Assembly: GCF_014898815.1 (NCBI RefSeq)
Contig: NW_026515545.1
Coordinates: forward strand, 124,001-188,000
Length of the DNA stretch: 64,000 nucleotides
From: Panonychus citri
Lineage: Eukaryota; Arthropoda; Arachnida; Trombidiformes; Tetranychidae
Direction of reading: 5' to 3'
Positions 24,143 through 36,382 of the stretch are shown piece by piece. Numbering within the stretch: the stretch's first letter is position 1; each line of letters opens with the position of its first letter. The notes under the pieces were generated by a model. The model worked only from the letters and a program-made list of their open reading frames with translations. It was not told the DNA's origin and searched no databases. A program made the translations under genes and the position numbers.

Positions 24143-24731
24143 ATGCTTCTTTTCTCACTGATCATTACTCTAGCATACTGGTCGTCTATTTGTAATGGTT
24201 ACCAGATTGTCTCTGGTAAAGATCTTGTTTATGCCTCAAATTACAGTTATTATGTTTATAAATCAACTAATAGATTAAGAGTAATTTAACAACTTTAAAA
24301 GGTGATGCTGATCTCTATATAGCAAAGGACCGAGTAAAACCTACCACTGAATTGGAAACTCATCAATTACAAAGTGTCTCATGTGGTATTGATATTGTCG
24401 ATATTCCTGACAATTTTAGTCCTGAATTTACTATCGGTGTTTATGGTCATCCGTCTTTGATTATTCAGTTTATCAATTGGATATTGTGAGTTACACCGAA
24501 GAGGAAGACATAAGTGCCCATGAGAATGGTTCAGTTGATCTAAAAGATAAGGCTGAGATTTATCGATTAATCCAGTTGATTGAAGAAGGTGCATTTAGTG
24601 AGGAATCAAGGAACCGGGTAAAGATGGAGAAGATCCTGATGATGAAAGTGATAATGAAAAGAGACTCTATTCACAGCCCTTTACACTATTTATTGGACTT
24701 TATTTTGATTGTAATCGATTTATTATCTTAA
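24143..24731 (+). CDS. UPF0669 (C6orf120-like) secreted protein
   Basis: Homologue of human C6orf120, a small secreted glycoprotein of unclear role. The ATG at 24143 starts a signal peptide (MLLFSLIITLAYWSSIC). Then ASNYSYYVYKSTNRLRV, LKGDADLYIAKDRV, LQSVSCGIDIVDIP and FTIGVYGHPSL match the human GNYSYLRL, LKGDADLYVS, LQSATCG and IGVYGHPS segments. An acidic region and a hydrophobic C-terminus (YTIYW, LIVIDLLS) also agree. Frame breaks: an A missing near 24281 (AGAGTAATTT), a T missing near 24466 (ATTATTCAG) and others near 24618 and 24680. The second half of the gene is repeated downstream, and that copy keeps some bases lost in the first. Confidence 0.82.
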
Positions 24732-25340
24732 TAACATCAACATCACCAATCACTGAAAAACTTAATAGTGAATCAGTGCTCATCCTTAAAATGGTTTCGA
24801 TTTTCATCTCTACTCTACGCTTACTAAATTTTTCTCAATTCTCTGGATTTTTTACAAAGTGTCTCATGTGGTATTGATATTGTCGATATTCCTGACAATT
24901 TTAGTCCTGAATTTACTATCGGTGTTTATGGTCATCCGTCTTTGATTATTCAGTTTATCAATTGGATATTGTGAGTTACACCAAGAGGAAGACATAAGTG
25001 CCCATGAGAATGGTTCAGTTGATCTAAAAGATAAGGCTGAGATTTATCGATTAATCCAGTTGATTGAAGAAGGTGCATTTAGTGAGGAATCAAGGAAACC
25101 GGGTAAAGATGGAGAAGATCCTGATGATGAAAGTGATAATGAAAAGAGACTCTATTCACAGCCCTTTTACACTATTTATTGACTTTATTTTGATTGTAAT
25201 CGATTTATTATCTTAATAACATCAACATCACCAATCACTCAAAACTTAATAGTGAATCAGTGCTCATCCTTAAAATGGTTTCGATTTTCATCTCTACTCT
25301 ACGCTTACTAAATTTTTCTCAATTCTGGATTTTTCCTTCT
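24368..25340. repeat. Tandem duplication of C6orf120-like 3' half (~485 bp, two copies)
   Basis: The unit at 24368-24853 recurs from 24854 to about 25340, from CAAAGTGTCTCATG through the 3' flank to AATTTTTCTCAATTC. The copies differ by single-base indels (GAAGAGG/AAGAGG, GGAACC/GGAAACC, CCCTTTAC/CCCTTTTAC) and almost no substitutions. Confidence 0.92.
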
Positions 25341-26347
25341 CTTAATCTTAATTGATTACAAGTTCCACATTTACAGTGATACAATCAATTTTCACCATTG
25401 GAACCTTCACTTTGCTCTACATTCAAGTCTACACGAGCTGTTGATAAACAAACAAATCGAGAATCGAATCGATTTTTTTTTTCGCTAGCCTGTCTTCCTA
25501 ATGTATCCAGAGACAAGGAGATTCATTGAATTCGGAAAATGATCTTCCTCCACCTGAAAGAGTGAATTGTTGAAAGACATTAATTGTTCATCTTATTGAG
25601 ACAAAAGATATTAAATCTATCAAACAGATGAATATATTAAGTGATGAAAACAAACTGTGCCTTAATTAAATCCAAATCAATTTCTTTTTCTTTGATTTTC
25701 TAATGCAAAACAAAAGTTCCAATCAAAAAATGGAATAATTTTCTCACTGTGATCATCACTTTTCGGTCCTGAACAACTTAACAGTCAAAATTTTCTCTCT
25801 CTCTCATCAGAATAACAATACAATAATATTAATAATAACAATATTTTGTTACGATTTCAAAATAATCAGCAAACAAAATTCCGATGAAATAATCTTTCTA
25901 GATGAGATATTGTTAAATTTTCCTTTACAAAATTTGTAACCATATTTCAAGAATAAACCTTTAGCATATAAACTATAAATTTTTCTATTGGTGAACATAA
26001 TTAATCCGCAACAATTAATTCCAACTGATTTGAATTGCGAACTCAAATTATCAACCAAAAGTGCGCCATCTAATGTTTACTTTTTTTCGTAAATGTAAAC
26101 AAACATTTGACTCTCAATTTTTTTGCTTCAACAATCAACATCCAAATAGTAAAACCTTTCAACTCAATGGATTAGTTAATCATTAATCTAATTGATGAAA
26201 CTATCCCCTTACTTATGGAGAATAAGTGAATCTAAAAAATCAATCGATTAGTTAATAATTTAATCTACTCTGTGAATTGTCTTGAAAGTAATCGACTCGA
26301 TTGACAAGGTTCACTTTGTTTTTCATTTAGTCTTTTGATTGATCATC
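25341..26347. other. Intergenic, upstream of ankyrin gene
   Basis: No gene recognised. A small minus-strand open frame at 26058-25849 has no visible family. GCGCCATCT at 26064 may be a promoter element of the ankyrin gene, but it is a single short match. Confidence 0.4.
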
Positions 26348-27323
26348 ATGGAAGATCGTAGTGGGAAACAGCAATCAACTAATAACAATAGTTACCAGAT
26401 GAAATTTCTTAAATTAAACAGAGATGGAAGAAGTGCTTTTACTCCTTACAGGGTGAGTTTAATTTCCATTTGGATTCATAAGCGATGGGTTGGATATTCT
26501 GTTAACGTTGTAACTAATTTTGTCTTTTTTTGTTTTGTTTTGTTTGTTTATTTTTTTTTCGCATTTGTTTTCTCCTTGAAAATGTCCCTTCAGCCTTCAA
26601 CTATATTGACGAACCTGCAACGGGGAAACATTAAGACCCAAAGTATTCGTGAAATACCAGAGAGAACCGTGTTTGAATTAGCTGCTCAAGGGGAACTTTA
26701 CCTTCATCACCTTGACGCTGGCGGAGTTGATCAGGTCGATGAAAATGGTTTCACCGTTGTTGATTTGGCTGCAGGTTATGGACAATTAACTACCGTCAAA
26801 ATGTTAATCGCTGGAGGTGCTAATCCAAAGGTTAGAGGTAAAAATGGAGAATCAGCTCTTTCCTTTGCAGCAACTAATGGACATGTTCATGTGCTTCGTT
26901 ATTTAATTGCTAGAGATGTCAACGTAAATGAATATGATGAGGTTTGTATAGATTATCATTGTTATCAATTAGCTAACAGAGGGAACAAAAAATTCAATCC
27001 CAAAACCTGTTGAGCCTCAAATTGAATCATTGATTGTTAATTGTTGTCATTTGATGATTCAGGAAGGAAACACAGCTCTGATGTATATAATAATCATACT
27101 TTGTGTGTTCACGAATTGTTGAAGGCAAAGCTGATTTAACAATACAAAATTGTAATTTAGAGACAGCATTTAGCATTGCGGTGATGAGAAAATCTAAACA
27201 AAAGTAACAGATTAATTACTCTTGTTCATTTAATCTGATTGGAACTTTTTTTCTTTTTCTCTGATTAATCCAGTCCAGATAATTCTCGAACGTCATGTTT
27301 TAAATTTATTCTCCGAGATCTGA
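26348..27323 (+). CDS. RFXANK/ANKRA2-like ankyrin-repeat protein
   Basis: Homologue of RFXANK/ANKRA2, ankyrin proteins that partner RFX transcription factors or class IIa HDACs. Exons: 26348-26452 (MEDRSGKQQ..FTPYR), 26594-26941, 27063-27203 and ~27274-27323. The conserved start STILTNLQRGN (human STTLTNRQRGN) is followed by ELAAQGELYLHHL, ENGFTVVDLAAGYGQLTTVK, GGANPKVRGKNGESALSFA, RYLIARDVNVNEYD, EGNTALMY and a final ILERHVLNLFSEI (human IENHILKLFQSNL). Exon 3 shows frame breaks near 27085 and 27128, again in keeping with missing single bases; exons 1 and 2 are clean. Confidence 0.87.
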
Positions 27324-27385
27324 AATGACCTAGAATATTTTAAATTCACCTCTAATATAATCTTAATCTGAGTTTCTCATGAATA

Positions 27386-27453
27386 GGTTTGTAGTGTAGT
27401 GGTAATCGTTTGCTTCACACGCAAAGGTCCCCGGTTCGAACCCGGGCAATCCT
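27386..27453 (+). tRNA. tRNA-Val (CAC)
   Basis: Cloverleaf with anticodon stem TTTGC/GCAAA around loop TTCACAC (anticodon CAC), T arm CCCGG-TTCGAAC-CCGGG with the B box GGTTCGAACCC, and the D-arm signature AGTGTAGTGGTAATC typical of animal tRNA-Val. The acceptor stem (GGTTTGT with GCAATCC) has one T-T mismatch, and the D arm is a few bases shorter than usual, so it may be a degenerate copy or carry base losses. Confidence 0.82.
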
Positions 27454-27747
27454 AATGTTTTGCTTCATTTCGAAAATTAATTTAAATTGATTCGTTTTCA
27501 AGTTCAACATTTCAATCAATTAACTTTTATATGATTCGGATTAAAACACACATTTCGAGGATGTTGATTGCTTTTGTACGGTTGTTCAGATGATCTTGGT
27601 TAACCTTTGGATATTTGATTGGAAATCATTTGATTGGACTAGTTTTTTTTGCTTCTCCATTTCTTGAATCTTTAGGGCACCAGAATGATTTTTGTTGAAC
27701 TTAATTAATTTATGGAATGATGGAAAAGTTATTGGTCAAATATTGGC

Positions 27748-29527
27748 TTATTTAAATGGTTCCATTTTCTCGGGATGAACAACTTGTTGGAGACATAAAA
27801 TTTGATCTCGAATATCAGCCCAACCTCCGTTTACTTTGGGCATTTTGAAATTTTTCTATTTGATTTTGCAAGAATCAATTGACTAGGAATAAGTATTTAA
27901 TTGCTGCTTTCAGGGTTTGCTGTACTTTGAAATTAGTTTATTCTTTGAGCAGTCAACTTTTTATGGTGAACTCCGCATTCTCCAACATGGAAAACTCTGT
28001 TTTAGATAGAAACGAGGAGAGAATATTAATTAGATTCAATTGAAAAGTGAGATGAGAGACTCACCGGGAGTCGATAAAGTCATCAAAGGTTTTGTCAAAC
28101 ATTTTCGCTTATATGTTGTAAAGACCAATCCCAATTGTAGTCATCGTATGTACAAAAGTGCTTAGAACATGATCTTATTTGATTCCAAACATCTCGAAGT
28201 AAAACAAAGCCCATATTATGCTGACTCGAAACCCATCGATTAATATCAATTTATTTCCATTGGAAGCATAATTAAAATCTTTTAAGCTCCAAGAGTATAA
28301 AGGTTAACATCTAGATTATTTCTACAATCAAAAGTAATTAGATTAGTAAGTAAATTAATTGCAAGTTACTTAACAGTTACATACTTGATTTTGTAAGCGA
28401 TCATTGAACATGAATAATAAATCTGGTGAAACATAATGATCTTCCTCGAGAAAGATGAAAGGTCCATTGTGATTCTTTGTAGCATTTAATTTGTCGAAAA
28501 TTGTATTCATCTGGAATTAGAGTTTAATCAAAGGTTGATTAAACAAATCGTACATAAAAATGATCGAAATACTCTAATATTTACCTAAATAATGTTTTCG
28601 TTTGGTGTAAACAGCTTCTCTGTAATGTCCATAGGTATCAGGATGCTCTGAATTTTGACACTTCATGGCCATGGCTCTAATCGATAACCATAATGATAGA
28701 GTTAATTGAGATGATTGATTGATTGATTAAATGGTGCATTCAAATGATCACTTACTTTTGTTGATTTATATCTCTAGGACAATCTTTGGGATCTGTTCCG
28801 GGAAACTCATTAGGATAAGCTTGGATGGAAAATGGATAAAACAGTTGAATAACCTGGATAAAATAATCAATTAATTTAAACATGTTAATATCAAGTAATT
28901 AGCAAATCACAGGAAGAATAGGAAAACTTACTTTACAAAAATTAATTGATTGAATGATTGTGTTGATAGTTGGATTATAAACGTCATGAGTGAATATAAT
29001 CAAGCTTTGGTCGATACCTTCAACAGATTCCAATGAATTAATCAGAGCTCGAAGATATTCAACACGATCATGAACCTGTATAACAATTACAGGATCATCA
29101 CTTCCTATTGAATCATATTTATCAATATTGAAGATAATCTCATGTTTATTTGTAGAGTTGATTAAGGTTCGTAAAGCCTTTGGTGATAATGAGTTGACTT
29201 GAGGTGAATTTAAAAAGGTTTGATCATGTTGGTAATCATAATCTGAAGATGATTTCTCTTCACCAATAGTAGTAGTATTGATAGTATTAGGTCATTTTGT
29301 GAACAACATAAGTAACCAGTAGAAAACAAGGAATTAATTTGATCAACATAGGCCATCGCCTTTTCTGTAATGAACGACAGGTCAACATGAGCCAATATTT
29401 TCTGAATAACAAAACGTAGATGAAAAACAAAACAAAACAATAACGTTAAGTAAAACAATACAACCAATTTAACAATTCCAATAGTTATCAGATAAAATAA
29501 CAGATGCTTCTCATAATAGAGAATCAT
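27748..29527 (-). CDS. MGAT2: MGAT2: alpha-1,6-mannosyl-glycoprotein 2-beta-GlcNAc transferase (GnT-II)
   Basis: Golgi type II membrane enzyme that adds GlcNAc to the alpha-1,6 mannose of complex N-glycans. The start at 29527 gives a short tail and a long hydrophobic anchor (residues ~9-40). Catalytic exons: 29401-28932 (VIVIQVHDRVEYLRALINSL, LIIFTHD), 28853-28756 (FYPFSIQAYPNEFPGTDP), 28676-28585 (TYGHYREAVYTKRKH), 28510-28385 (PFIFLEEDHYVSPD, the family EED metal-binding motif), ~28310-28070 (SSQHNMGFVLLRD, FCTYDDYNWDWSLQ) and ~27990-27748 (VFHVGECGVHHKK, NGGWADIRDQILC). A frame break lies near 29280 after LCCSQND, and another near 28300-28225. The order and motifs are those of vertebrate MGAT2, but with introns. 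Confidence 0.88.
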
Positions 29528-31791
29528 TTTATCTCTAATTACTCACCTTATTGATCTGAACAACATTCATTAACAAACAATTAATACCAAAGCACTTAAT
29601 GTATTGACAGATATTGGAAAACAAAATGATCTGGGAAAAGGAAAACAATAAAATGGTTGACATACTAGAGGATTAAAGACATTTAAAAAGGCTAACAGGT
29701 AGACCAGTAGGTAAGAGTTAAAATAGAATCGGAAAATAGTACAAAATATAATTACTAATTGCAACAATTAATTGATTACGGAAAAGATTTGTAAACATTT
29801 TAACAAAAAAGCGAAGACAAAAAAAACCAAATTTTTTTGAGAATTTGGTTTTTCTCAACATCGATTAATCGATGTTGTCATGAGTTAATCGAAATCAAAA
29901 CACAATTTGAATTGATTAAGTTAACTAACTTTTTCTTGACCTTAAATTAGTTAATTATTTTGTTCTTCCTCTTGATTTAATGTTTTTCTGTTGTACATTT
30001 ATCCATCTAATAGTCATTGTTATGGTAGACTATGTAATAAACAATTGACACAACAAAAGTGATACAGTTAAGTTGAATCGATAGAATCACAATTAGTTGG
30101 TTCAACTCATTTTTATTACGTTATTTGATTAGTCGGCAATTTCTAGGGTAATGTTATTCACACCGATGTTCATTTTCACCAGAATATGGATCAAGGTTTG
30201 AGATAATTATGGTTGAAATGTAATTAAAATGGTGACAAAGCCGAAACATTGAATTGGAAATCTCATCAACCTTTAAGTGTGTTAAGCTTTGACTGTTCAC
30301 TTGGTGGGACATTTGCTGACCATTTAATTATTACCATGAAATTAATGAGATATTGTTCATGTGACCATATCAATTGTAACCTTGAATATTCAATATTCAT
30401 TGAAATCACTTTGGATTTGAGAAAAATTTCCATCAAAATAACAAATTGTTGATGTTTAATTTGATTCGGATGAAAAACATCAAAGTGAGATTAATCAATT
30501 TCCATTATCTTTTTTTTCCCAAGTATCACGTAATTAATTCAAGGATTAACGACAATTAACTTGCAAATTGGAAACTCTTCCTTATTGTTTCTAATACTCT
30601 TTCAATAATAATAAACTAATTGTAATATTTCAATTGTCTATTGTATTGAATAGATCAGCTAATCTTAATTATCCAACTTCCGCCCTATCTTGTTACTAAT
30701 CAACTCATGTCAATAACAATTAAATAATTACCATATTTCTTTATTATTATTATTATATAAGACTTGTATACTATGGTAATTAACTAATCATCTACCTAGA
30801 AATCATTGTTTTCAAATGCTCAGAACGGGTTATTAATAGTTATTGACTTAACTAAATTAATTTCAATTTCAAATGATGAAAATATCACAATGATCAAGGT
30901 TTAAAAATCTAAGCAAAGGGTTAATATCAATATGAATTAATTGTCAATTGATTGTTAATCAATTCACACCTAATGGGAAAATCAGTTAAATTCAATTTAA
31001 CTGTTAATTTAACTAAATCAATTGTATAACCGTTTTGATTGATATCATCTCGCTATTAGATTTGATTTGACAGATTCATTAACAAGTTGATTCTGTCAAT
31101 AAATTTTTCACCATTATGATTAAGTTTACCTAAGATAATGATCAGTTAATTGTAAACAACAATTACAATTAAACTTTCTCATTCCTTGGTAACATTGACA
31201 ATTAGGTTAACAATAAAAGACAAATTTATGATATAATTATTTATTAGTTTAAATTGTGTTTACATATGAGATTTAAATTTTCAGTATTCGATAAATAATT
31301 AAAATTGATGATAACTTAATTTTTGATTATATTGACTTTGATTAGAGTTGATTGATGCCCCTGAAAATATTAAAATATTAAAATATTACCAATTGAACTT
31401 ATATTAGCAGGGAAACAATTAACTCATGTAAATAAGCGGGTAATCGTAATAATGTTTGATAATATTAATTGTTAAGGAATAAGTTAATTGTAATTACTTA
31501 ATTGGGAAACAAACAACAAAAAAAAACTCCGTGACAAAGCAACTTTGATTGGGAATAGAAAAGTTAATTGAGAAGGTAATTAGCATTTCAATCAACTAGG
31601 CTGAGCTTAACTATTCACCATGATGATGATCATCATAAACTTAATTAACATTAAAGGGAGTTGATTAATTGATTATAAATATGATGGATAAGCAATAGTC
31701 ACCATGTTAGTTAATGGTTAGTTGTTGACGATTCACAATTAACCTTAAGTGATACTTGACTGTTTAAATTGTGCGAAATTGTAACTTTAAC
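29528..31791. other. Gene-poor AT-rich region
   Basis: About 2.3 kb without a gene that I can recognise. It contains a 20-bp palindrome (29857-29876) and many AATTGT-type short repeats. The last ~60 bp before 31792 are repeated upstream of the second chitinase (34280-34346), marking the duplicated block. Confidence 0.5.
29857..29876. repeat. Perfect 20-bp palindrome
   Basis: AACATCGATTAATCGATGTT equals its own reverse complement. A weaker inverted repeat (AAACCAAATT/AATTTGGTTT) sits just before it. Confidence 0.85.
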
Positions 31792-33425
31792 ATGTTACCC
31801 TTTTCGAGTTTAATTGTTACTTTCACTCTTTTATTTGGAACAATTAACTGTCAGAATTGTCCATCAAGTGAGGGATATTTTCAAGATCCTTCGAACTGTT
31901 CAAAATTTTTCTACTGTTCGAGCGGAAAAATTGTTCACAAATACGAATGCGGTTCTAATTCCGTTTTTAATCCTGACCTGAAAATCTGCGATTGGAAAGA
32001 AAACACCAAATGTGAATCTGATTCATCTCCATCATCGACCACAACAACAGCGACTAAACCTTTGGTCGGGAAAACGAAATTCCGATAATTCAATTGAGAC
32101 TTCAAGTTCTAACCCGCCGACTTCATCATCTACCTTTGCCCGACAACCTCGTCAACCTCACCCTCGACTTCAGCCCCAACTTCCACTTCCACTTAACACC
32201 ACAACTCTTCAAATGTAATTGATGTTGAAACTGAGAATCCATATGAATGGCATCCACCCATTGGACCCACAACGACCGCCGAACCTGATCCAATGGAAGG
32301 TTTTAATGACGATTATAAGATCGTCTGTTATTTCACCAATTGGGCTTGGTACAGACCTCAAGGAGCAAAATTCATCCCGAAGACACTAATTCAAAGTATT
32401 GTACTCATATCAATTATGGATTCGCTGTTCTTGATTCCTCTTCATTGACTATTAAAATTCACGATTCATGGGATGTTGATAATCGTTTCTTGAAACGTGT
32501 CGCTGGTTTAAAATAATCCACGATTGAAGGTTTTACTTTCATTGGGAGGTTGGAATGATTCAGCCGTGATAAGTACTCGAGGTTGGTGAACAATCCATCG
32601 GCTCGACGAAACTTCATTAACCATTCGATCCAATTTTGGCCAAATTTGGTTTCGATGGGTTAGATCTCGACTGGGAGTACCCAAAGTGCTGGCAAACTAC
32701 TTGTAAAGATGGACCAGAATCTGAGGCCAATTTCGCTCTTTTCGTTCATGAATTGAGACAAGCATACGAATCAAAAGGATGGCTATTGACCGCTGCAGTC
32801 TCACCTTCTAAACAGGTCATTGATGCTGGTTACGATGTTCCCGCTTTAGCTAAAGACTTTGACTTCATAAACGTCATGGCCTATGATATGCACGGACAAT
32901 GGGACAAGTTTGCCGCTCATCATGCACCTTTATACCCAAGACAAGAGTCTTCATCATTCGACCCCAACGATGGTATTTTCAACATTAACTATACTGTTAA
33001 TTACTGGATCGATCAAGGAATGCCCAAGAAAAGGTCATTCTTGGTGTTCCTTTCTATGGTCGCTCTTTCGCCCTCGAAGGTCAAGCTGGTTCACATTCAT
33101 TGAAAGGCTATGGTGCTGCTGCTCTTCAAAGGTGAACCGGGTATTACCGAGAAAGGGTTACCTCGCTTTCTATGAAATCTGCGACTACCAAAAGAATCAA
33201 GGTTGGACTAAGGCTCGAGATCCGACAACCGGACTGCCTTTCGCTTTCAAGGGTAACCAATGGGTCGGTTATGATGACACCGAACAGATGAGAAAGAAAA
33301 GTGAATTCATCAAAGCCTCGACATCGGAGGTGCGATGGTCTGGTCTCGATCTCGACGATTTCATGGGCCGATGTTCCACGAAATGGCCTTTGCTCAAGAC
33401 TTTGAATGCGGGATTAAGAGGTTAA
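31792..33425 (+). CDS. GH18 chitinase with N-terminal CBM14 (copy A)
   Basis: Secreted chitinase encoded in one exon. Signal peptide MLPFSSLIVTFTLLFGTINC, then a peritrophin-A/CBM14 chitin-binding domain (NCPSSEGYFQDPSNCSKFFYC..CGSNSVFNP..CDW), a Thr/Pro-rich linker, then the GH18 domain: YKIVCYFTNWAWYRP, LKVLLSLGGW, FDGLDLDWEYP with the DxxDxDxE catalytic motif (Glu is the acid), AAVSPSKQVID, FINVMAYDMHG, VPFYGRSFALEG, WVGYDD. It ends KTLNAGLRG. Frame breaks at about 32065, 32365, 32515, 32560, 32630, 33035 and 33320 are mostly single-base; the protein is otherwise conserved along its length. Placing CBM14 before GH18 is the reverse of many insect chitinases. Copy B lies downstream. Confidence 0.85.
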
Positions 33426-33789
33426 ATCTTTCGAAGCGATTGATTGTTAATCTGATTGATAAATGATCGAAAATCTTGGGAGTGATTTCACAAAATCGTC
33501 TTTGTTTTAATTATAAAAATGATTACATTTCTTATACGTTTGTTAAGAGGATATATAGAGATTATACAGTACAATGATTATCATAATTATTATATAAAAT
33601 ATACATTAAATTGTTTTTCAAGATACACAATTTCCATTCTGATTTCATCATATTTTTCTCGGTGCTTTTCGAGTATAATACAATAATTATTATATAAATA
33701 TCATCAAGAGTATTGTTGAAACACTACTTTTGAACACATGTGATTTAAAGTCGATCAAGTCAAAAGGAGTAAAAATTTCCGTAATTTTC

Positions 33790-34090
33790 AAGAGCAGATT
33801 GTAGAGCATTAATCTCGGTTTCCATGAAATCTTCACCAAGTTTGGTTTTGTATACACTTTTGACCAGTCAAAGATGAGTAGCTAACCGAACTTTACTGAA
33901 ACCACCTTGAAGAATCAGGAGAGAGAAAAGAAACACAATTCAATTGGTAGAATAAACAAAATTAGTCAACAACTAATCCGACAAACAATTACTCTAATTA
34001 AGAATCAAAAGAAACTCACCTTCACCAAGTTTCTCCTTATGGAGATAATATCCCTTCTGCTTTTCTACAATTATGATCAAACATTGTCAA
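33790..34090 (-). pseudogene. MELK exon 1-2 fragment
   Basis: Matches 38370-38690 of the MELK gene: kinase exon 2 (G-loop SKVRLATHLL.. region) with its intron and part of exon 1 (REKLGE). It joins the 3' flank of chitinase copy A directly, so the rest of MELK was deleted from this copy of the block. Internal deletions remove the VAVKCMDK lysine segment. Confidence 0.85.
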
Positions 34091-34346
34091 TTTCAATTTC
34101 TATTTGTTTTTATGTTTAACGAACGTGATTAATTCAAAGGTTTCATTTAATAAAATGGAAAGCAGTTTGATAATTTAAATTGTTTTCTTTTTTCCCTCTT
34201 CACTGGCTTGATATAAACAATTCAGGGCAATTAGATAAAAGGAAACGGAATTTCAAACTAAATTGTCTAATCATGTTAGTTGACGATTCACAATTAACCT
34301 TAAGTGATACTTGACTGTTTAAATTGTGCGAAATTATAACTTTAAC

Positions 34347-35966
34347 ATGTTACCCTTTTCGAGTTTAATTGTTACTTCTCTTCTCTTTGGGACAATTAAC
34401 TGTCAGAATTGTCCATCAAGTGAGGGATATTTTCAAGATCCTTCGAACTGTTCAACATCGACCACAACAACAGCGACTAAACCTTTGGTCGGAGAAAATG
34501 AAATTCGATAATTCAATTGAGACTTCAAGTTCTAACCCTGACTTCTTCATCCACCTTTGCTCCAACAACCTCGTCAACCTCACCTCGACTTCAGCCCCAA
34601 CTTCCACTTCCACTTCAACCACAACTCAAACGTCAAATGTAATTGATGTTGAAACTGAGAATCCATATGAATGGCATCCACCCATTGGACCCACAACGAC
34701 CGCCGAACCTGATCGAATGGAAGGTTTTAATGACGATTATAAGATCGTCTGTTATGTCGCCGAACAGGCTTGGTACAGACCTCAGGGCAAAATTCATCCC
34801 CGAAGACACTATTTCAAAGTATTGTACTCATTATCAATTATGGATTCGCTGTTCTTGATTCCTCTTCATTGACTATTAAAATTCACGATTCATGGGCTGA
34901 TGTTGATAATCGTTTCTTGAAACGTGTCGCTGGTTTAAGGAAAATAATCCACGATTGAAGGTTTTACTTTCATTGGGAGGTTGGGATGATTCAGCCGGTG
35001 ATAAGTACTCAAGGCTGGTGCACAGTCCATCGGCTCGACGAAACTTCATTAACCATTCGATGCAATTTTTGGCCAAATTTGGTTTCGATGGATTAGATCT
35101 CGACTGGGAGTACCCAAAGTGCTGGCAAACTATTTGTAAAGATGGACCAGAATCTGACAAGGCCAATTTCGCTCTTTTCGTTCGAGAATTGAGACAAGCA
35201 TTCGAACCAAAGAACTGATATTGAGCGTTGCTGTCTCACCTTCTAAACAGGTCATTGATGCTGGTTACGATGTTCCCGCTATATCTACAGCCGTTGACTT
35301 CATCAATGTCATGACCTATGATATGGGACCATGGCTCGAAAAGTTTAATAATCACCATGCACCTTTATACCCAAGACAAAAGTCTTCATCATTCGACCCC
35401 AACGATGATATTTTCAACATTAACTATACTGTTAATTACTGGATCGATCAAGGAATGCCCAAGAAAAGGTCATTCTTGGTGTTCCTTTCTATGAGATCTG
35501 CGACCACCAAAGAATCAAGGTTGGACTGAGGCTCGAGACCCGACAACCGGACTGCCTCGCTTTCAAGGGTAACCAACGGGTCGGTTATGATGACACCGAA
35601 CAGATGGGAAAGATAAGTGAATTCGTCAAGAGCCTCGATATCGGAGGTGCGATGGTCTGGGCTCTCGACGATTTCATGGGTCGATATTGTTCCACAAAAT
35701 GGCCTTTGCTCAAGACTTTGAATGCGGGATTAAGAATTGAATCTGATTTATCTATATCACCGATCACAAAATTAGCAACTAAACTTTTGGTCGGAGAAAA
35801 TGAAATTCCCGATAATTCAATCGAGACTTCCAAACGGGTCATTGATGCTGGTTACGATATTCTCGATTCAGTTAAAACAGTTGACTTCATCAATTTCATG
35901 ACCTATGATAAGGACGGACCATGGGAAAAGTGTACCGGTCATCATGCACCTTCAATTGATTGTTAA
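34347..35966 (+). pseudogene. Decayed GH18 chitinase (copy B) with extra tail
   Basis: Near copy of chitinase A with the same signal peptide and linker. About 130 bp covering most of CBM14 is missing between PSNCS and STTTTA. The GH18 catalytic segment (FDGLDLDWEYPKCW) is kept, but about 115 bp after VPFY, covering the GRSFALEG region, has been lost between two copies of TTTCTATG. After KTLNAGLR the sequence does not stop. It continues into a second linker (KLLVGENEIPDNSIETS) joined to RVIDAGYDI..FINFMTYDKDG, the remains of a third chitinase copy, and ends at SIDC. Several frame breaks add to this; a working enzyme is unlikely. Confidence 0.82.
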
Positions 35967-36382
35967 TCTGATTGATAAATGATCGACAATCTTGGGAGTG
36001 ATTTCACAAAAATCGTTTGTGTTTTAATTATAAAAATGATTACATTTCTTATACGTTTGTTAAGAGGGGATATATAGAGATTTATACAATGATTATCATA
36101 ATTATTATATAAAATATACATTAAATTGTTTTTTCAAGATACACAATTTCCATTCTGATTTCATCATATTTTTCTCGGTGCTTTTTCGAGTATAATACAA
36201 TAATTATTATATAAATATCATCAAGAGTATTGTTGAAACACTACTTTTGAACACATATTGTGATTTAAAGTCGATCAAGTCAAAAGGAGTTAAAAAAATT
36301 TCCGTAATTTTTACGTCTTCATTATGGTGCAAGTGCCAGCGTCAAATTCAAATTAATTGTTGACTTTAAAAAGAGGAAACAA

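Noticed and set aside
25849..26058. Small minus-strand open frame
   Set aside because: No family, no signal peptide or splice partners; kept only as a note in the intergenic entry.
30249..30452. Small plus-strand open frame in gene-poor DNA
   Set aside because: No recognisable domain and no neighbouring exons; expected by chance.
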